A DNA stretch of 14,016 bases, from contig CABSAN010000056.1 of assembly GCA_902475785.1 (NCBI GenBank), positions 1 through 14,016 of the forward strand. The letters are read 5' to 3'. The DNA is from an uncultured Collinsella sp. (GTDB lineage Bacteria; Actinomycetota; Coriobacteriia; Coriobacteriales; Coriobacteriaceae). Made by a program: the position numbers and the translations under genes. This document shows, piece by piece, positions 13,971 to 14,016 of the stretch. Below the pieces are notes generated by a model. The model did not search any database, was not told where the DNA came from, and was given only the letters and a program-made list of their open reading frames with translations. How positions within the stretch are numbered: the stretch's first letter is position 1; the number at the start of each line of letters is the position of its first letter.

Positions 13971-14016
13971 ATGGAATTGTTTGAGCCAATTCTTCATTTC
14001 TTTGCACAACGATGGG
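13971..14016 (+). CDS. Start of an unidentified gene, cut by the window edge
   Basis: ATG 13971 follows a full AGGAGG (13955-13960) by 10 bases and comes after a terminator, so it looks like a genuine gene start. Only 15 residues are visible, MELFEPILHFFAQRW. They are hydrophobic and aromatic, as at the start of many membrane proteins, but too few for identification. Confidence 0.55.
   Translation, partial: MELFEPILHFFAQRW

Overview
The window is chromosomal DNA of a high-GC, strongly coding-biased bacterium. A gut member of the Coriobacteriia close to Collinsella fits best. This is an inference from GC-rich third positions, strong GGAGG-type ribosome sites, zinc-ribbon/TM/coiled-coil surface proteins, OatA-like acyltransferases and LAxTG-type sorting signals; no 16S or other decisive marker is present. 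There is no tRNA, rRNA, phage, transposase gene or cas gene.

Layout, left to right. The first 70 bases are the 5' end of a feoA-like iron transport gene on the minus strand, preceded by repeated GGTTAGCC half-sites that look like an iron-regulator operator. Next comes a four-unit, 62-bp tandem hairpin array, then a zinc-ribbon membrane protein (542-1723, +), then a five-unit array of the same 62-bp repeat. A minus-strand alpha/beta hydrolase (2147-3046) follows, divergent from an orphan glucose-family EIIA (crr, 3293-3856), which is followed by a nested hairpin. Then come an OatA-like membrane acyltransferase with an SGNH domain (4091-6025), asparaginyl-tRNA synthetase (asnS, 6162-7565) with a strong terminator, and a WYL-type regulator (7815-8603).

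A three-gene ABC importer of the TrpXYZ type (8763-11658) has its own promoter, a hairpin or operator near the start of its leader, and a hairpin between the binding-protein and permease genes. It ends in two consecutive hairpins. A cell-wall-anchored 5'-nucleotidase follows (11817-13841). It is split by one in-frame TAA at the position where the family's Pro-aromatic-Gly-Asn motif has its aromatic residue. The window closes with a perfect 14-bp terminator stem and the first 15 codons of an unidentified plus-strand gene.

Functionally this is mostly ordinary core-genome content: iron uptake, sugar PTS signalling, translation, envelope modification, and amino-acid or related solute import. The parts most worth a second look are the two indel-free 62-bp hairpin arrays around the zinc-ribbon gene, the single-codon interruption of the nucleotidase, and the structured intergenic elements after crr and after the ABC operon.
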